From Halosimplex halophilum (GTDB lineage: Archaea; Halobacteriota; Halobacteria; Halobacteriales; Haloarculaceae): 64,000 nt of DNA. Both the position numbers and the translations under genes were made by a program. The notes under the pieces are model-generated. The model was not told the origin of the DNA. It ran no database searches and saw nothing but the letters and a program-made list of their open reading frames with translations. The DNA is taken from NCBI RefSeq assembly GCF_004698125.1, contig NZ_ML214297.1:124001-188000 (forward strand), written 5' to 3'. This document shows positions 48,391-56,912 of the stretch, piece after piece. How positions within the stretch are numbered: position 1 is the stretch's first letter; the number at the start of each line of letters is the position of its first letter.

Positions 48391-49116
48391 ATGTCAGCCG
48401 ACTTCAACTTCGGTGACAGCGTGGTGCTCGTGACCGGCGCCGGCGGGACGCTCGGCAGTTCGGTCTGCGAGGCGTTCGCCGACGCGGGCGCGACCGTCTG
48501 CGGCGCCGACGTGGTCGGGCCCGACGACGAGGACTTCGAACTGGACACCGACCGCGACCGCGTCGACTTCTACCAGGGCGACTTCACCGACGAGGACGAC
48601 GTGGCAGAGACGGTCGAGGCCGTCGTCGACGACCACGGCGGGCTCGACGCGCTCGCGAACATCGCGGGCACCTGGCGCGGCGGCACGCCCATCGACGAGA
48701 CCGACGCAGACACGTTCGACTTCCTCGTGGACGTGAACCTCAAGACGATGTTCCTGGCCTCGAAACACGCGATCCCGCACCTCCGGGAGTCTGATCTGGC
48801 CGGCCAGGGCGCCATCGTCAGCGTCTCGGCGCGCTCGTCGCTGGAGGGCGGCGAGGGCGACGGCCCCTACCGCGCGTCGAAGGCGGGCGTCAGGATCCTC
48901 ACCGAGACCATCGCCGAGGAGAACACCGGTGAGGTGCGGGCCAACGCGGTGATGCCGAGCGTCATCGACACGCCGATGAACCGCGAGATGATGCCCGACG
49001 CCGACCACGAGAAGTGGGTCGACCCCGAAGACATCGCCGAGACCATCGTGTACCTCTGTTCGGACGCCGCCAGCGTCACCAGCGGCGCCGCCGTCCCGGT
49101 CTACGGCGAGGCCTGA
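48391..49116 (+). CDS. Short-chain dehydrogenase/reductase (SDR)
   Basis: 241 residues, Rossmann fold. Cofactor motif VLVTGAGGTLGSSV at the start, NIAG near residues 90-93, and catalytic Tyr160 and Lys164 in GPYRASKAG. A C-terminal end ASVTSGAAVPVYGE is typical of the family. Specificity cannot be told; 3-oxoacyl or sugar alcohol substrates are common. It has its own TATA box and is not in an operon. Confidence 0.92.
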   Translation: MSADFNFGDSVVLVTGAGGTLGSSVCEAFADAGATVCGADVVGPDDEDFELDTDRDRVDFYQGDFTDEDDVAETVEAVVDDHGGLDALANIAGTWRGGTPIDETDADTFDFLVDVNLKTMFLASKHAIPHLRESDLAGQGAIVSVSARSSLEGGEGDGPYRASKAGVRILTETIAEENTGEVRANAVMPSVIDTPMNREMMPDADHEKWVDPEDIAETIVYLCSDAASVTSGAAVPVYGEA

Positions 49117-49146
49117 GCGTCCGGCGAGCGGGGTTCGTGCGGGACT

Positions 49147-49779
49147 TCAGCAGCCGCCCGCGCCGCCCGCGGCTCCGGCACCCGCACAGCTCGCACTCGC
49201 CGCGCTCGCGCCCGCCGCAGCCGCGGCCGCACCGGTCACGACCGCGGCGTTGTCGTTCCTGCTGTAGTCGACGCACTCGCCCCAGGCCACGGGCGCGACG
49301 TGGTCGTCGATGTCGTCGGCCTCCAGCATCGCCGACTTGAACGCGGCGGCGTCGAAGCCCGTCTCGGCGACCAGCCGGTCGGCCAGTTCGGGGGTGACGG
49401 CGATCCGGCGACACTCCTCGGCCTCGAACAGGCCGTCCCCGTCGAAGGTGAACTGCACGTCGTAGTGGCGGACGAACACACCGTCGAAGGCGGGGACCAT
49501 CGCCCGGACCGCCTCGCCCGCGAGCTCCCACACGAGGTCGTCGTCGGGCGACTCCACGTCCTCGCCGAGCGAGAAGCGGGCGATGGGGACCGTGATCGGT
49601 TCCTCGTCGGGGCCTTCGTTGACGACCGCGACGCCGGTCACCGCGCAGTCGTCGATGCCGTAGCTTTCGGGAGTGACACGGTTCTCCAGGGCCTCGTGCG
49701 CTTCGTCTTCGCGCTCCCGGAGGTCGACGCCTTCTTCCGTCGAGTCGTCGCCGAGCAGCCGTTCCAGTAGGGAGGGCAT
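49147..49779 (-). CDS. Acidic protein with an Ala/Gly/Ser/Cys-only C-terminal tail
   Basis: 210 residues, not recognised. The body (1-~175) is acidic and folded-looking, with a strand region FVRHYDVQFTFDGDGLFEAE and a helix RIAVTPELADRLVAETGFD. The tail (~176-210) after VDYSRNDNA is made almost only of Ala, Gly, Ser and Cys and ends in Cys (AASASCAGAGAAGGAGGC). The ATG at 49779 is used, since the upstream extension is basic and shadow-like. It is divergent from the symporter at 49859, with only 79 bp between the two starts. Confidence 0.7.
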   Translation of the reverse strand: MPSLLERLLGDDSTEEGVDLREREDEAHEALENRVTPESYGIDDCAVTGVAVVNEGPDEEPITVPIARFSLGEDVESPDDDLVWELAGEAVRAMVPAFDGVFVRHYDVQFTFDGDGLFEAEECRRIAVTPELADRLVAETGFDAAAFKSAMLEADDIDDHVAPVAWGECVDYSRNDNAAVVTGAAAAAAGASAASASCAGAGAAGGAGGC

Positions 49780-49858
49780 GGCGTCTCTCCTGTCGCTCGC
49801 GCACGACTTAGCGTCTGTGGTCGTAGCCGTTTTCAGGGTCAGCGGCCGAAACCGGCGT

Positions 49859-51226
49859 ATGGTCGAACGAGAGACGTGGGCGACGCGGGTCGGCTTCCTC
49901 GTCGCCGCCATCGGGAGCGCAGTCGGCCTGGGGAACCTCTGGCAGTTCCCGTTCAAGACGGCCGAAAACGGCGGCGCCGCGTTCGTCGCCTTCTACCTGA
50001 TCGCCGTGGTGTTGATCGGGTTCCCGGCGATGCTCGCGGAGTTCGTCGTCGGTCGGCGCACGAACGTCAACGCCGTGGACGCCTTCAGGGAACTCGGCCA
50101 CCGGAACTGGCGCCTCGTCGGCGGTCTCGCCGTCGCCACCGGCTTCTGGATCCTCTCGTACTACAACGTCGTCGGCGGGTGGGTCCTCCGGTACATCCTC
50201 GGGAGCGCGACGGGTGCGTACTTCGACGACCCCGGGGCGTACTTCGGCGCCGTCTCGGCCGGACCCGAGGCGATCCTCGCGCAGGCGCTGTTCCTCGGCA
50301 TCGCCGTCGCCATCGTCGCGCTCGGCATCGAGAACGGCATCGAGAAGGCGACGAAGGTGATGGTGCCCTCCATCGTCGTGATCATGGTCGTGCTGGCCGG
50401 CTGGGCGGCGACGCTCGGCGGTGCGGGCGAGGGCTACGCCTACTTCCTCTCGCCCAGCCTCGACGCGATGGTCGAGAACGCCGGGACGGCGATCCCCTTC
50501 GCCGTCGGCCAGGCCTTCTTCACCCTCTCGCTGGGGATGGCGATCATGATCACCTACTCCTCGTACGTCGGCGAGGACGACAATCTCCCCTTCGACGGGG
50601 GCGTCATCGTCGTCACGAACACGCTCGTCGGCATCCTCGCCGGGCTCGTCGTCTTCCCGATCCTGTTCGCCAACAACGTCGACCTCGCGCTGACCGGCGG
50701 CGGCGGCGCGTCGGCGCTGTTCGTCGCCGTCGCGGCCGGGTTCGCCGAACTCCCGCTGGGGCGGTGGCTCGGCGTCGTGTTCTTCGTCGTCGTGCTCATC
50801 GCGGCGCTGTCCTCGGCGATCAGCCTGATGGAGGTCACCGTCTCGTGGGCCGTCGACAACTTCGACGTCTCGCGGCCGACGCTGGCGGTCGCCGTCGGCC
50901 TCGGTCTGTTCGTCCTCGGGCTCCCCTCCGCGTGGGACACCGCCTGGCTGACGTGGTTCGACAACCTCGCCTACAGCCTGTTCCTGCCGGTGTCCGTGTT
51001 GGCAGTCGTGGTCTTCGTCGGCTGGGTGATCGGTAGCGACGCGGTGGACGAACTCCGCCGCGGCACCGGCGGGCTCGGTCCCTTCGGCCCGCTCTGGCTG
51101 TGGACGCTCCGGCTCGTCGTCGTCGTCGGCGTCTTCGCGACGCTCCTGCTCGGCATCTTCGAGCTGTTCCTGCAGGACGACCCGACCGGGATCCCACCGC
51201 TGGTCGCGGGCGCGATCTTCCCGTAG
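49859..51226 (+). CDS. Sodium:neurotransmitter symporter family (SNF) transporter
   Basis: 455 residues with about 11-12 membrane helices. The family signature is at the N-terminus: WATRVGFLVAAIGSAVGLGN with unwound helix 1, then LWQFPFKTAENGGAAF. These prokaryotic LeuT-like carriers import amino acids or similar zwitterions with Na+. The ATG at 49859 is chosen because the next residues match the family start (MVERETWATRVGF). The substrate is unknown. It is divergent from the gene at 49147, possibly sharing a promoter region. Confidence 0.93.
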   Translation: MVERETWATRVGFLVAAIGSAVGLGNLWQFPFKTAENGGAAFVAFYLIAVVLIGFPAMLAEFVVGRRTNVNAVDAFRELGHRNWRLVGGLAVATGFWILSYYNVVGGWVLRYILGSATGAYFDDPGAYFGAVSAGPEAILAQALFLGIAVAIVALGIENGIEKATKVMVPSIVVIMVVLAGWAATLGGAGEGYAYFLSPSLDAMVENAGTAIPFAVGQAFFTLSLGMAIMITYSSYVGEDDNLPFDGGVIVVTNTLVGILAGLVVFPILFANNVDLALTGGGGASALFVAVAAGFAELPLGRWLGVVFFVVVLIAALSSAISLMEVTVSWAVDNFDVSRPTLAVAVGLGLFVLGLPSAWDTAWLTWFDNLAYSLFLPVSVLAVVVFVGWVIGSDAVDELRRGTGGLGPFGPLWLWTLRLVVVVGVFATLLLGIFELFLQDDPTGIPPLVAGAIFP

Positions 51227-51241
51227 AATCCCGGCGGCGAC

Positions 51242-51868
51242 CTACCGCACCATGTACGGGTCGTCGTCGGGGAGGAACCGCCCCAGGTCCGCCCGGCGCA
51301 CGTAGTCGCGCCGGCGCAGCTCGACGAGCGCCTCGACGAGCGCCGACTCGTCGTCGTCGGACCACTCGGCCGGATCCTTGATCGGCACGACGAGCCAGCC
51401 GCTGCCGGGGATCTCGGTCGCGTGCTGGCGCTCCAGGTCGACCTCCTCCGGGGGACGGGCGGTCATGTTGGCGAAGACGTGCCGCGTCGCGCGCTCGCCG
51501 ACCGGCAGGAGGACGTGAGCGGTGATAGCCCGGATCTCCGAGTCGAAGATGTTCTCCACGTCGGCGTAGTCGCGCTCGCTCGGGACGCCCTCGGGCACGC
51601 AGGGGTAGAGATACGAGAGGAAGGTCTTCTCGACGACCGGCGGGGACCCGGTCTCGGCGAGCAGACCGCCCTCGGAGAGCGCCCGCTGGAGGCGTTCGCT
51701 CGCGTCGAACTCGGTGAACGGGTAGCCCGATTCGGCCCCGCCGTGGACGCCGGGGTGGTCGCCGACCACGTGGAAGTCGGCGTTCGCGTCGCCGTACCCG
51801 GCGACGAACGGCTCGCACGGCGGCGAGAAGCCGAATGGGTTCGACTGGCGGGCCGTGACGTTCTTCAC
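51242..51868 (-). CDS. Uracil-DNA glycosylase superfamily protein
   Basis: 208 residues. Motifs: [20 protein letters not shown] (the Gly-x-x-Pro-Gly-type active-site loop and pocket) and a later [20 protein letters not shown] of the kind seen near the DNA-binding end of the fold. A middle [20 protein letters not shown] segment resembles the pocket region. The start is GTG at 51868 ([14 protein letters not shown]); the longer frame before it is shadow sequence. It has a TTTTGGCC-like box about 27 nt upstream. It has no obvious Fe-S cysteine set, so the exact class is uncertain, as is activity. Confidence 0.75.
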   Translation of the reverse strand: MKNVTARQSNPFGFSPPCEPFVAGYGDANADFHVVGDHPGVHGGAESGYPFTEFDASERLQRALSEGGLLAETGSPPVVEKTFLSYLYPCVPEGVPSERDYADVENIFDSEIRAITAHVLLPVGERATRHVFANMTARPPEEVDLERQHATEIPGSGWLVVPIKDPAEWSDDDESALVEALVELRRRDYVRRADLGRFLPDDDPYMVR

Positions 51869-51960
51869 GTTCCCCCGCAGTGGCGGGCCGGCCAAAACTC
51901 CGCCGGTTCCCGCCGGCTCGCCGGACGGCCCCGCCGTCGCCCCCCCGGAATCGGGAAACG

Positions 51961-51968
51961 CTTTTCTC
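51961..51968 (+). promoter_or_regulatory. TATA box for the carboxyltransferase leader ORF
   Basis: CTTTTCTC, preceded by GAAACG, lies 23-30 nt before the ATG at 51991, which makes that ATG the probable 5' end of the mRNA rather than the GTG at 52047. Confidence 0.5.
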
Positions 51969-51990
51969 CCGGACTGCCGATGCCCCACCA

Positions 51991-52050
51991 ATGACCGCAC
52001 GGACCCGCGTCGACCGGCCGTTTCCCCCGTCCGGAGGTGGCTCGTCGTGA
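51991..52050 (+). CDS. 19-codon leader ORF overlapping the carboxyltransferase start
   Basis: An ATG at 51991 opens 19 codons ([19 protein letters not shown]) whose TGA at 52048-52050 overlaps the GTG start at 52047 (GTGA). The GGAGGTGG inside it (52033-52040) is a Shine-Dalgarno site 6 nt before that GTG. The TATA box at 51961 places the transcript start near this ATG. The simplest model is a leaderless uORF whose translation delivers ribosomes to the carboxyltransferase start. The peptide may have no function of its own. Not proven. Confidence 0.5.
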   Translation: MTARTRVDRPFPPSGGGSS

Positions 52051-53597
52051 CCCGCGACGAAGACATCGAGGACCTGCGCGAGCGCAAGGAGTCCGCTCGC
52101 AAGGGCGGCGGCGAGGAGCGCATCGAGGCCCAGCACGACCGGGGGAAGATGACCGCTCGCGAGCGGATCGACTACTTCCTCGACGACGGCAGCTTCGTCG
52201 AGATCGACGCGCTCCGCGAGCACCGCTCGACGAAGTTCGACATGGCGGAGAAGGAGTTCCCGGGCGACGGCGTCGTCACCGGCTACGGCGAGGTCGACGG
52301 CCGCACGGTCTTCGTGTTCGCCCACGACTTCACCGTCCTCGGCGGGTCGCTGGGCGAGGCGTTCGCCCAGAAGGTCTGCAAGGTGATGGACAAGGCGATG
52401 GAGACCGGCGCGCCCATCGTCGGCCTGAACGACTCCGCCGGCGCCCGCATCCAGGAGGGCGTCGACGCGCTGGCGGGCTACGCCGACATCTTCCACCGCA
52501 ACCAGCTCGCCTCCGGCGTCGTCCCGCAGATCTCGGCCATCATGGGCCCCTGTGCCGGCGGCGCCGTCTACTCCCCGGCCATCACGGACTTCATCTTCAT
52601 GGTCGAGGAGACCAGCCACATGTTCATCACCGGCCCCGACGTGATCGAGACGGTCACCGGCGAGGAGGTGACCTTCGACGAACTCGGCGGCGCGGCCACC
52701 CACACCGGCGAGTCGGGCGTCGCCCACTTCGCACCCGCCGCCGAGGAGGAAGCGCTGGACGACATCCGCTACCTGCTCTCCTATCTGCCCGCGAACAACG
52801 CCGAGGACCCGCCGCGGGTCGAGCCGTGGGACGACCCCGACCGCGCCGACGAGAGCCTGCGCGACGTGGTGCCCCAGGCCCCGCAGAAACCGTACGACAT
52901 GCACCGGGTCATCGACGGCGTCGTCGACGAGGACTCCTTCTTCGAGGTCGCCGAGCGCTACGCTCGCAATCTCCTGACCGGCTTCGCCCGCCTCGACGGC
53001 CACGCGGTCGGCGTGGTGGCCAACCAGCCCCGCGTCAACGCCGGGACCCTCGACATCGACTCCTCGCTGAAGGGCTCGCGGTTCGTCCGCTTCTGCGACG
53101 CGTTCAACATTCCCCTGCTCACGTTCGTCGACGTGCCCGGGTTCATGCCCGGCAAGGACCAGGAGCAGGGCGGGATCATCAAACACGGCGCGAAACTGCT
53201 GTACGCCTACTCCGAGGCGACCGTGCCGCTGATGACCGTCATCACCCGCAAGGCCTACGGCGGCGCCTACGACGTGATGTCCTCGAAGCACGTCGGCAGC
53301 GACGTGAACTACGCCTGGCCCACCGCCGAGATCGCCGTGATGGGCCCCGAGGGCGCCGTGAACATCCTCTACGACGACGAACTCGACGCCGCCGAGCAGG
53401 TCGAGGAGAAACGCCGGGAACTCATCGACGAGTACCGCGACGAGTTCGCCAACCCCTACACCGCCGCCGAACGGGGCTACGTCGACGACGTGCTCGAACC
53501 GCCCGAGACGCGCTCGCGGCTGATCGGCGACCTGGAGACGCTACGCTCCAAGCGGAAAGACCACCCGGACCGGAAGCACGGGAACATCCCGCTCTAG
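52047..53597 (+). CDS. pccB: Acyl-CoA (propionyl/acetyl-CoA) carboxylase, carboxyltransferase subunit
   Basis: 516 residues, the usual length. Moves the carboxyl group from carboxybiotin to acetyl- or propionyl-CoA. Visible: [12 protein letters not shown] start, [60 protein letters not shown] (acyl-CoA site), [18 protein letters not shown] (biotin/CoA oxyanion loop), and the C-terminal-half loop [23 protein letters not shown] at 52047 is used: it has GGAGGTGG 6 nt upstream, and the residues before it in frame are not family-like. Partner: the biotin carboxylase/BCCP subunit at 56913, 3.3 kb away. Confidence 0.93.
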   Translation: MTRDEDIEDLRERKESARKGGGEERIEAQHDRGKMTARERIDYFLDDGSFVEIDALREHRSTKFDMAEKEFPGDGVVTGYGEVDGRTVFVFAHDFTVLGGSLGEAFAQKVCKVMDKAMETGAPIVGLNDSAGARIQEGVDALAGYADIFHRNQLASGVVPQISAIMGPCAGGAVYSPAITDFIFMVEETSHMFITGPDVIETVTGEEVTFDELGGAATHTGESGVAHFAPAAEEEALDDIRYLLSYLPANNAEDPPRVEPWDDPDRADESLRDVVPQAPQKPYDMHRVIDGVVDEDSFFEVAERYARNLLTGFARLDGHAVGVVANQPRVNAGTLDIDSSLKGSRFVRFCDAFNIPLLTFVDVPGFMPGKDQEQGGIIKHGAKLLYAYSEATVPLMTVITRKAYGGAYDVMSSKHVGSDVNYAWPTAEIAVMGPEGAVNILYDDELDAAEQVEEKRRELIDEYRDEFANPYTAAERGYVDDVLEPPETRSRLIGDLETLRSKRKDHPDRKHGNIPL

Positions 53598-53614
53598 AGG
53601 TTCCCGCGGGCAGT

Positions 53615-54610
53615 TCAGCCCGTCTCCACGTTCGCGGCCAGTCGCCACCCGACGACGCCACAGAGCGCGAACCCGTAGGCGTTGAGCGACCCGTGGAGCG
53701 TCACCATCCGGCCGATGCTCAGCCCGAGCGGGTTCGTCCCGGAGAACGCCGCGACGCCGTAGCCGAGCGCCAGCGCCATCGACGCCGGCAGTGCGAGCGC
53801 CGACACGCCCACGAGCGCGGCCGGCGGGGCGTCCAGCGACGGGACGACCCGGACGAGCACCAGCAGGCCAAACGCCGCCACGGCGAGGGTGAACGCGCCG
53901 ACCGCGACCACCTCCACCAGCGGCGAGAAGGAGATACCGACCGCGATGATAGCGGGTCCGACCAGGATCACGCCGGCGACGGCGCGCGCCCCGCCCTCGA
54001 AGCCGCCGAGGTGTCGGCCCGTCACGCCCGCGAGGACCGGCAGCGCGAACCCGGCGAAGTGGAAGTGGACAGCGGTGAGCAGGACGATCGTCGGATCGAA
54101 CCAGAAGGTGATCCCGAGGTGCGAGAGGACGAGCGCGACGGCGGCGACCGGGGCGTAGGCGAGGCCGGCGTCGACGAGCGCGGCGGTCAGCGGTCGGATC
54201 GTACCTCGCTCGACCGCCCGCGAGACGCCGGCGAGCGCGAGCAGGCTCGTCACGAAGACCCACGGCGCGGCCAGCCCCGCGGCGGTCGGCCCGGCGTCGA
54301 CCACGAGCGAGAGGGCCATCAGCGCTGCGCCGACGGGGAGGAGCGCCACGGCGGCGCCGAGCAGTCGACCCGGGAGCCCGGCGAACTCCCCGCGCGCGGC
54401 CAGTCCGACGCCCAGCGGGACGACGACCAGCGGCGCCAGCGCGAGCGCCCGCTCGACCTGCGAGAGGCCGCCGGCGAGCGCGAGGACGAGCCACAGGCCC
54501 GCGCCGAAGACGGCGCTCAGGTCCGCGAGCGTGACGCCGGCGACGAGCCGGGCGAACGGGTCCGATTCGGTCTCCGCCGTGCTGTCCGAACCCGGTTCGT
54601 CGCCGCTCAT
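53615..54610 (-). CDS. YndJ-like membrane protein
   Basis: 331 residues with about 10 hydrophobic segments and a Gly/Ala-rich composition. The sequence LTAVHFHFAGFALPVLAGV, with closely spaced His, and the late MVTLHGSLNAYGFALCGVVG are the parts that I recognise from the YndJ family. In bacteria yndJ and DUF4166 genes occur together, as here. The biochemical function is unknown. The ATG at 54610 lies 4 nt inside the end of the DUF4166 gene, so they are co-translated. Confidence 0.75.
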   Translation of the reverse strand: MSGDEPGSDSTAETESDPFARLVAGVTLADLSAVFGAGLWLVLALAGGLSQVERALALAPLVVVPLGVGLAARGEFAGLPGRLLGAAVALLPVGAALMALSLVVDAGPTAAGLAAPWVFVTSLLALAGVSRAVERGTIRPLTAALVDAGLAYAPVAAVALVLSHLGITFWFDPTIVLLTAVHFHFAGFALPVLAGVTGRHLGGFEGGARAVAGVILVGPAIIAVGISFSPLVEVVAVGAFTLAVAAFGLLVLVRVVPSLDAPPAALVGVSALALPASMALALGYGVAAFSGTNPLGLSIGRMVTLHGSLNAYGFALCGVVGWRLAANVETG

Positions 54611-55278
54611 GGCGGCAGCGGGTCGACCCCGGTGACCGGTTTCAGGTCGTCGGGCACCCGCTCCATCTCCCGGCGCTCCTGGGTGAACGACCCGCGGTAG
54701 CCGAGGATGTGCCCGACGAGGCCGCTCTCGACGGTCGCGGTGACGTAGAACTGCTCGTCGTCCTCGTCGTATCGGTCGCGGACGGTCACGTCGACCCCGA
54801 GCGGGCCGGGTGTCGGGAGATAGCGGCCGCCGACGCGGGTCCACTGTTTGCCCCCCTCGACGACGAGAACACCGTCCTCGACGCGCGGGTGGAGTTCGGA
54901 GACGACGTGCCCGCCGGTGCCGAGGAAGTCGAACAGCCGCTCCCGTTCGCGGTCCCACACGGTCGTCGAGTCGAACTGTCGGGTCTTCCCGTCGAAGTCG
55001 AACTCCCGGCGGGTGGTCAGCGCCTCGTAGCCCGCGGGGTCGCGCCAGCCGGCGGTCGTCACCGAGAACGGCACGTCCTCGCCGGACTCGGGGAACAGCA
55101 GGTTCCGCGCGGGCATCGCGTAGAGAACCGGCAGCGCGACGGCGCCGCGCGTGATGTCCATCAGTCCGCGACCCACGGTCGCGAACGCGTCGTCGGGGCC
55201 GAGCGCGTACCGCTCGCGCACGTTCGGGTGCAGGTCGTCGGCCGCCTCGCCAAGCGCGTACTCGTAGACGCCCGTCAC
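54607..55278 (-). CDS. DUF4166-domain protein
   Basis: 223 residues, no signal peptide or membrane helix. The phrase LHPNVRERYALGPDDAFATV near the start and the FVSSGWRDPAGYEALTTRRE-like region (TTAGWRDPAGYEALTTRREF), ending GLVGHILGYRGSFTQERREM, match the family as I know it. Its stop overlaps the start of the YndJ-like gene (ATGA), so it is the first gene of a two-gene operon. The function is unknown, perhaps tied to lipid or envelope processes. Confidence 0.78.
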   Translation of the reverse strand: MTGVYEYALGEAADDLHPNVRERYALGPDDAFATVGRGLMDITRGAVALPVLYAMPARNLLFPESGEDVPFSVTTAGWRDPAGYEALTTRREFDFDGKTRQFDSTTVWDRERERLFDFLGTGGHVVSELHPRVEDGVLVVEGGKQWTRVGGRYLPTPGPLGVDVTVRDRYDEDDEQFYVTATVESGLVGHILGYRGSFTQERREMERVPDDLKPVTGVDPLPP

Positions 55279-55398
55279 AGCACCACCGCCGGCGGAGGAT
55301 TCATACCGGCACTGATGGGGCGAGCGACAAAACGGTTGCTGGCCGGCTGGGCAGTCGATCCGGGGCAGATCGGCGCGGCGGGGTCGACTGACCGACGT

Positions 55399-55557
55399 TC
55401 AGGACGCTTCCTGGACCATGTCGCGGGCGTCGTCGTCGCTCAGGTCCATGTCGTGTTTCTCTTGGGCGTGTTCCTTGACGTGCTGGATGACCTCCTGCTC
55501 GTCCTCGGACTTGATCATGAAGTCGTCTCCCTGGCTGCATTCGACCTGGTAGGCCAT
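55399..55557 (-). CDS. Small DUF1059 protein
   Basis: 52 residues: MAYQVECSQGDDFMIKSED, EQEVIQHVKEHAQEKHDMDL, SDDDARDMVQEA. This is the whole length of the DUF1059 family, small acidic cytoplasmic proteins common in archaea. A Cys and two His residues could bind a metal, but this is unshown. The ATG at 55557 is the family start; the longer frame is Pro/Arg-rich shadow. Single gene; its neighbours are not linked by function. Confidence 0.85.
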   Translation of the reverse strand: MAYQVECSQGDDFMIKSEDEQEVIQHVKEHAQEKHDMDLSDDDARDMVQEAS

Positions 55558-55669
55558 ACGGCGACCGACGGGCCGCGACGGTATTGCTATGGGGCGGCTT
55601 CCGACCGGTAGGCCCTTCCCTGTCAGTCGGTAGCACGACACATCCGCGAGTATCGACGGCCTGTCCCGC

Positions 55670-56785
55670 TCACTCGTCGCGCACCAACGCGTCGTCGCCG
55701 TGGCGTTCGCGCAACTCGCGGAGGTACGCTCGGCTTTCCCGGACGCGCGGGGTCGGTTCCTCGTACGCGTGTTCGAACCACGCCTCGACGTCGGGCTCGT
55801 AGGCCTCGGCGGCCTCGACCAGTTCGGCCACCCGCTCGCGGTTGCGCTCCTCGATTTCGGCGACCCGTTCGTCGTCCAGCAGGCCGCGCTCGCGGAGGAA
55901 CCGTTCCATCCGCGGGATCGGGTCCCGTTCGCGCCAGCGGTCGACCTCCTCGTCGGTGCGGTACCGCGAGGGGTCGTCGGCCGTGGTGTGGGCGCCGAAG
56001 CGGTACATCTCCGCCTCGACCAGCGTCGGGCGCAGCTGGTTCTCGGCGGGATCGCGGGCCTTCTCGACGGCCCCCCTCGTCACCTGGTAGACGGCCAGCG
56101 GGTCCATCCCGTCGACGCGGACGCCGGCGAAGCCGTAGGCGTCGGCCTTCTCCGCGATGGTCGCGCTGGCGGTCTGGCGCTCCCGCGGGACGGAGATGGC
56201 GTACTGGTTGTTGTTGCAGAAGAAGACGGCGGGCGCGTCGAACACGCCCGCGAAGTTGAGCGCCTCGTGGAAGTCCCCCTCCGACGTGGCACCGTCGCCG
56301 AAGTGACAGCAGACGACGCGGTCGTCGCCCCGCAGGCGGGCCGCCCACGCCATCCCCGTGGCGTGGGGGAGGTGGCTGGCGATGGAGATGTTCAGCGGGA
56401 AGACGTGCTTGGAGGCGAGCCACTCGTTGCCGACCTCGTGGCCCATCCAGTACAGGAGGTACTCGGGTTCGAGCCCGCGGACGGCGACGGCGCCGTGCTC
56501 GCGGTACTGGTCGACGATCCAGTCGTCGTCACGGAGCGCGTGGGTCGACGCGACCTGCGCGGCCTCCTGGCCGGCCAGCGGCGGGTAGGTTCCCATCCGG
56601 CCCTGGCGCTGGAGGGAGACGGCTCGCTCGTCGAGGTGGCGGGCGAGCTTCATCTCCCGGAACATCGCCACGAGCCGCTCGTCGGACAGGTCGGGCACGG
56701 TCGCGTCCTCGCGGACCTGCCCGTCGGCGTCGAGCACCTGCACCAGTCCGTCCTCGGTCCGCGCGACGGCGTCGCTGTCGCTCAC
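55670..56785 (-). CDS. 2-oxoacid (pyruvate-type) dehydrogenase E1 component, alpha subunit, without an adjacent beta subunit
   Basis: 371 residues. The ThDP/Mg motif is [20 protein letters not shown] with the NN of [13 protein letters not shown]. Substrate-side segments [20 protein letters not shown] and a [10 protein letters not shown]-type region ([20 protein letters not shown]) are typical of E1 alpha. The phosphorylatable loop of mitochondrial E1 is not recognisable. No beta subunit, E2 or E3 gene lies next to it, so it must pair with subunits encoded elsewhere or be a paralogue. GTG at 56785 is chosen because a GGTTATG box lies ~27 nt upstream; ATG at 56812 is the alternative and would add nine residues. 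Confidence 0.9.
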   Translation of the reverse strand: MSDSDAVARTEDGLVQVLDADGQVREDATVPDLSDERLVAMFREMKLARHLDERAVSLQRQGRMGTYPPLAGQEAAQVASTHALRDDDWIVDQYREHGAVAVRGLEPEYLLYWMGHEVGNEWLASKHVFPLNISIASHLPHATGMAWAARLRGDDRVVCCHFGDGATSEGDFHEALNFAGVFDAPAVFFCNNNQYAISVPRERQTASATIAEKADAYGFAGVRVDGMDPLAVYQVTRGAVEKARDPAENQLRPTLVEAEMYRFGAHTTADDPSRYRTDEEVDRWRERDPIPRMERFLRERGLLDDERVAEIEERNRERVAELVEAAEAYEPDVEAWFEHAYEEPTPRVRESRAYLRELRERHGDDALVRDE

Positions 56786-56880
56786 TGGTGGTTCGACGGC
56801 CAGCAACCGCATAACCGTTTTCCCGGTCGGCGCACGCACGACTCGTCAGCGCGGCCGCCGACCACCCCGGTGTCCGATTA

Positions 56881-56889
56881 GATTTAAAG
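56881..56889 (+). promoter_or_regulatory. TATA box of the biotin carboxylase subunit gene
   Basis: GATTTAAAG lies 24-32 nt before the ATG at 56913, consistent with a leaderless mRNA. Confidence 0.6.
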
Positions 56890-56912
56890 GGCGACGCGCG
56901 GTACAGGACGGT

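Noticed and set aside
51855-52046. Upstream extension of the carboxyltransferase to a GTG at 51855
   Set aside because: The extra 64 residues are Pro/Ser-rich without family resemblance, and the TATA box at 51961 would lie inside the frame. The GTG at 52047 has a Shine-Dalgarno site.
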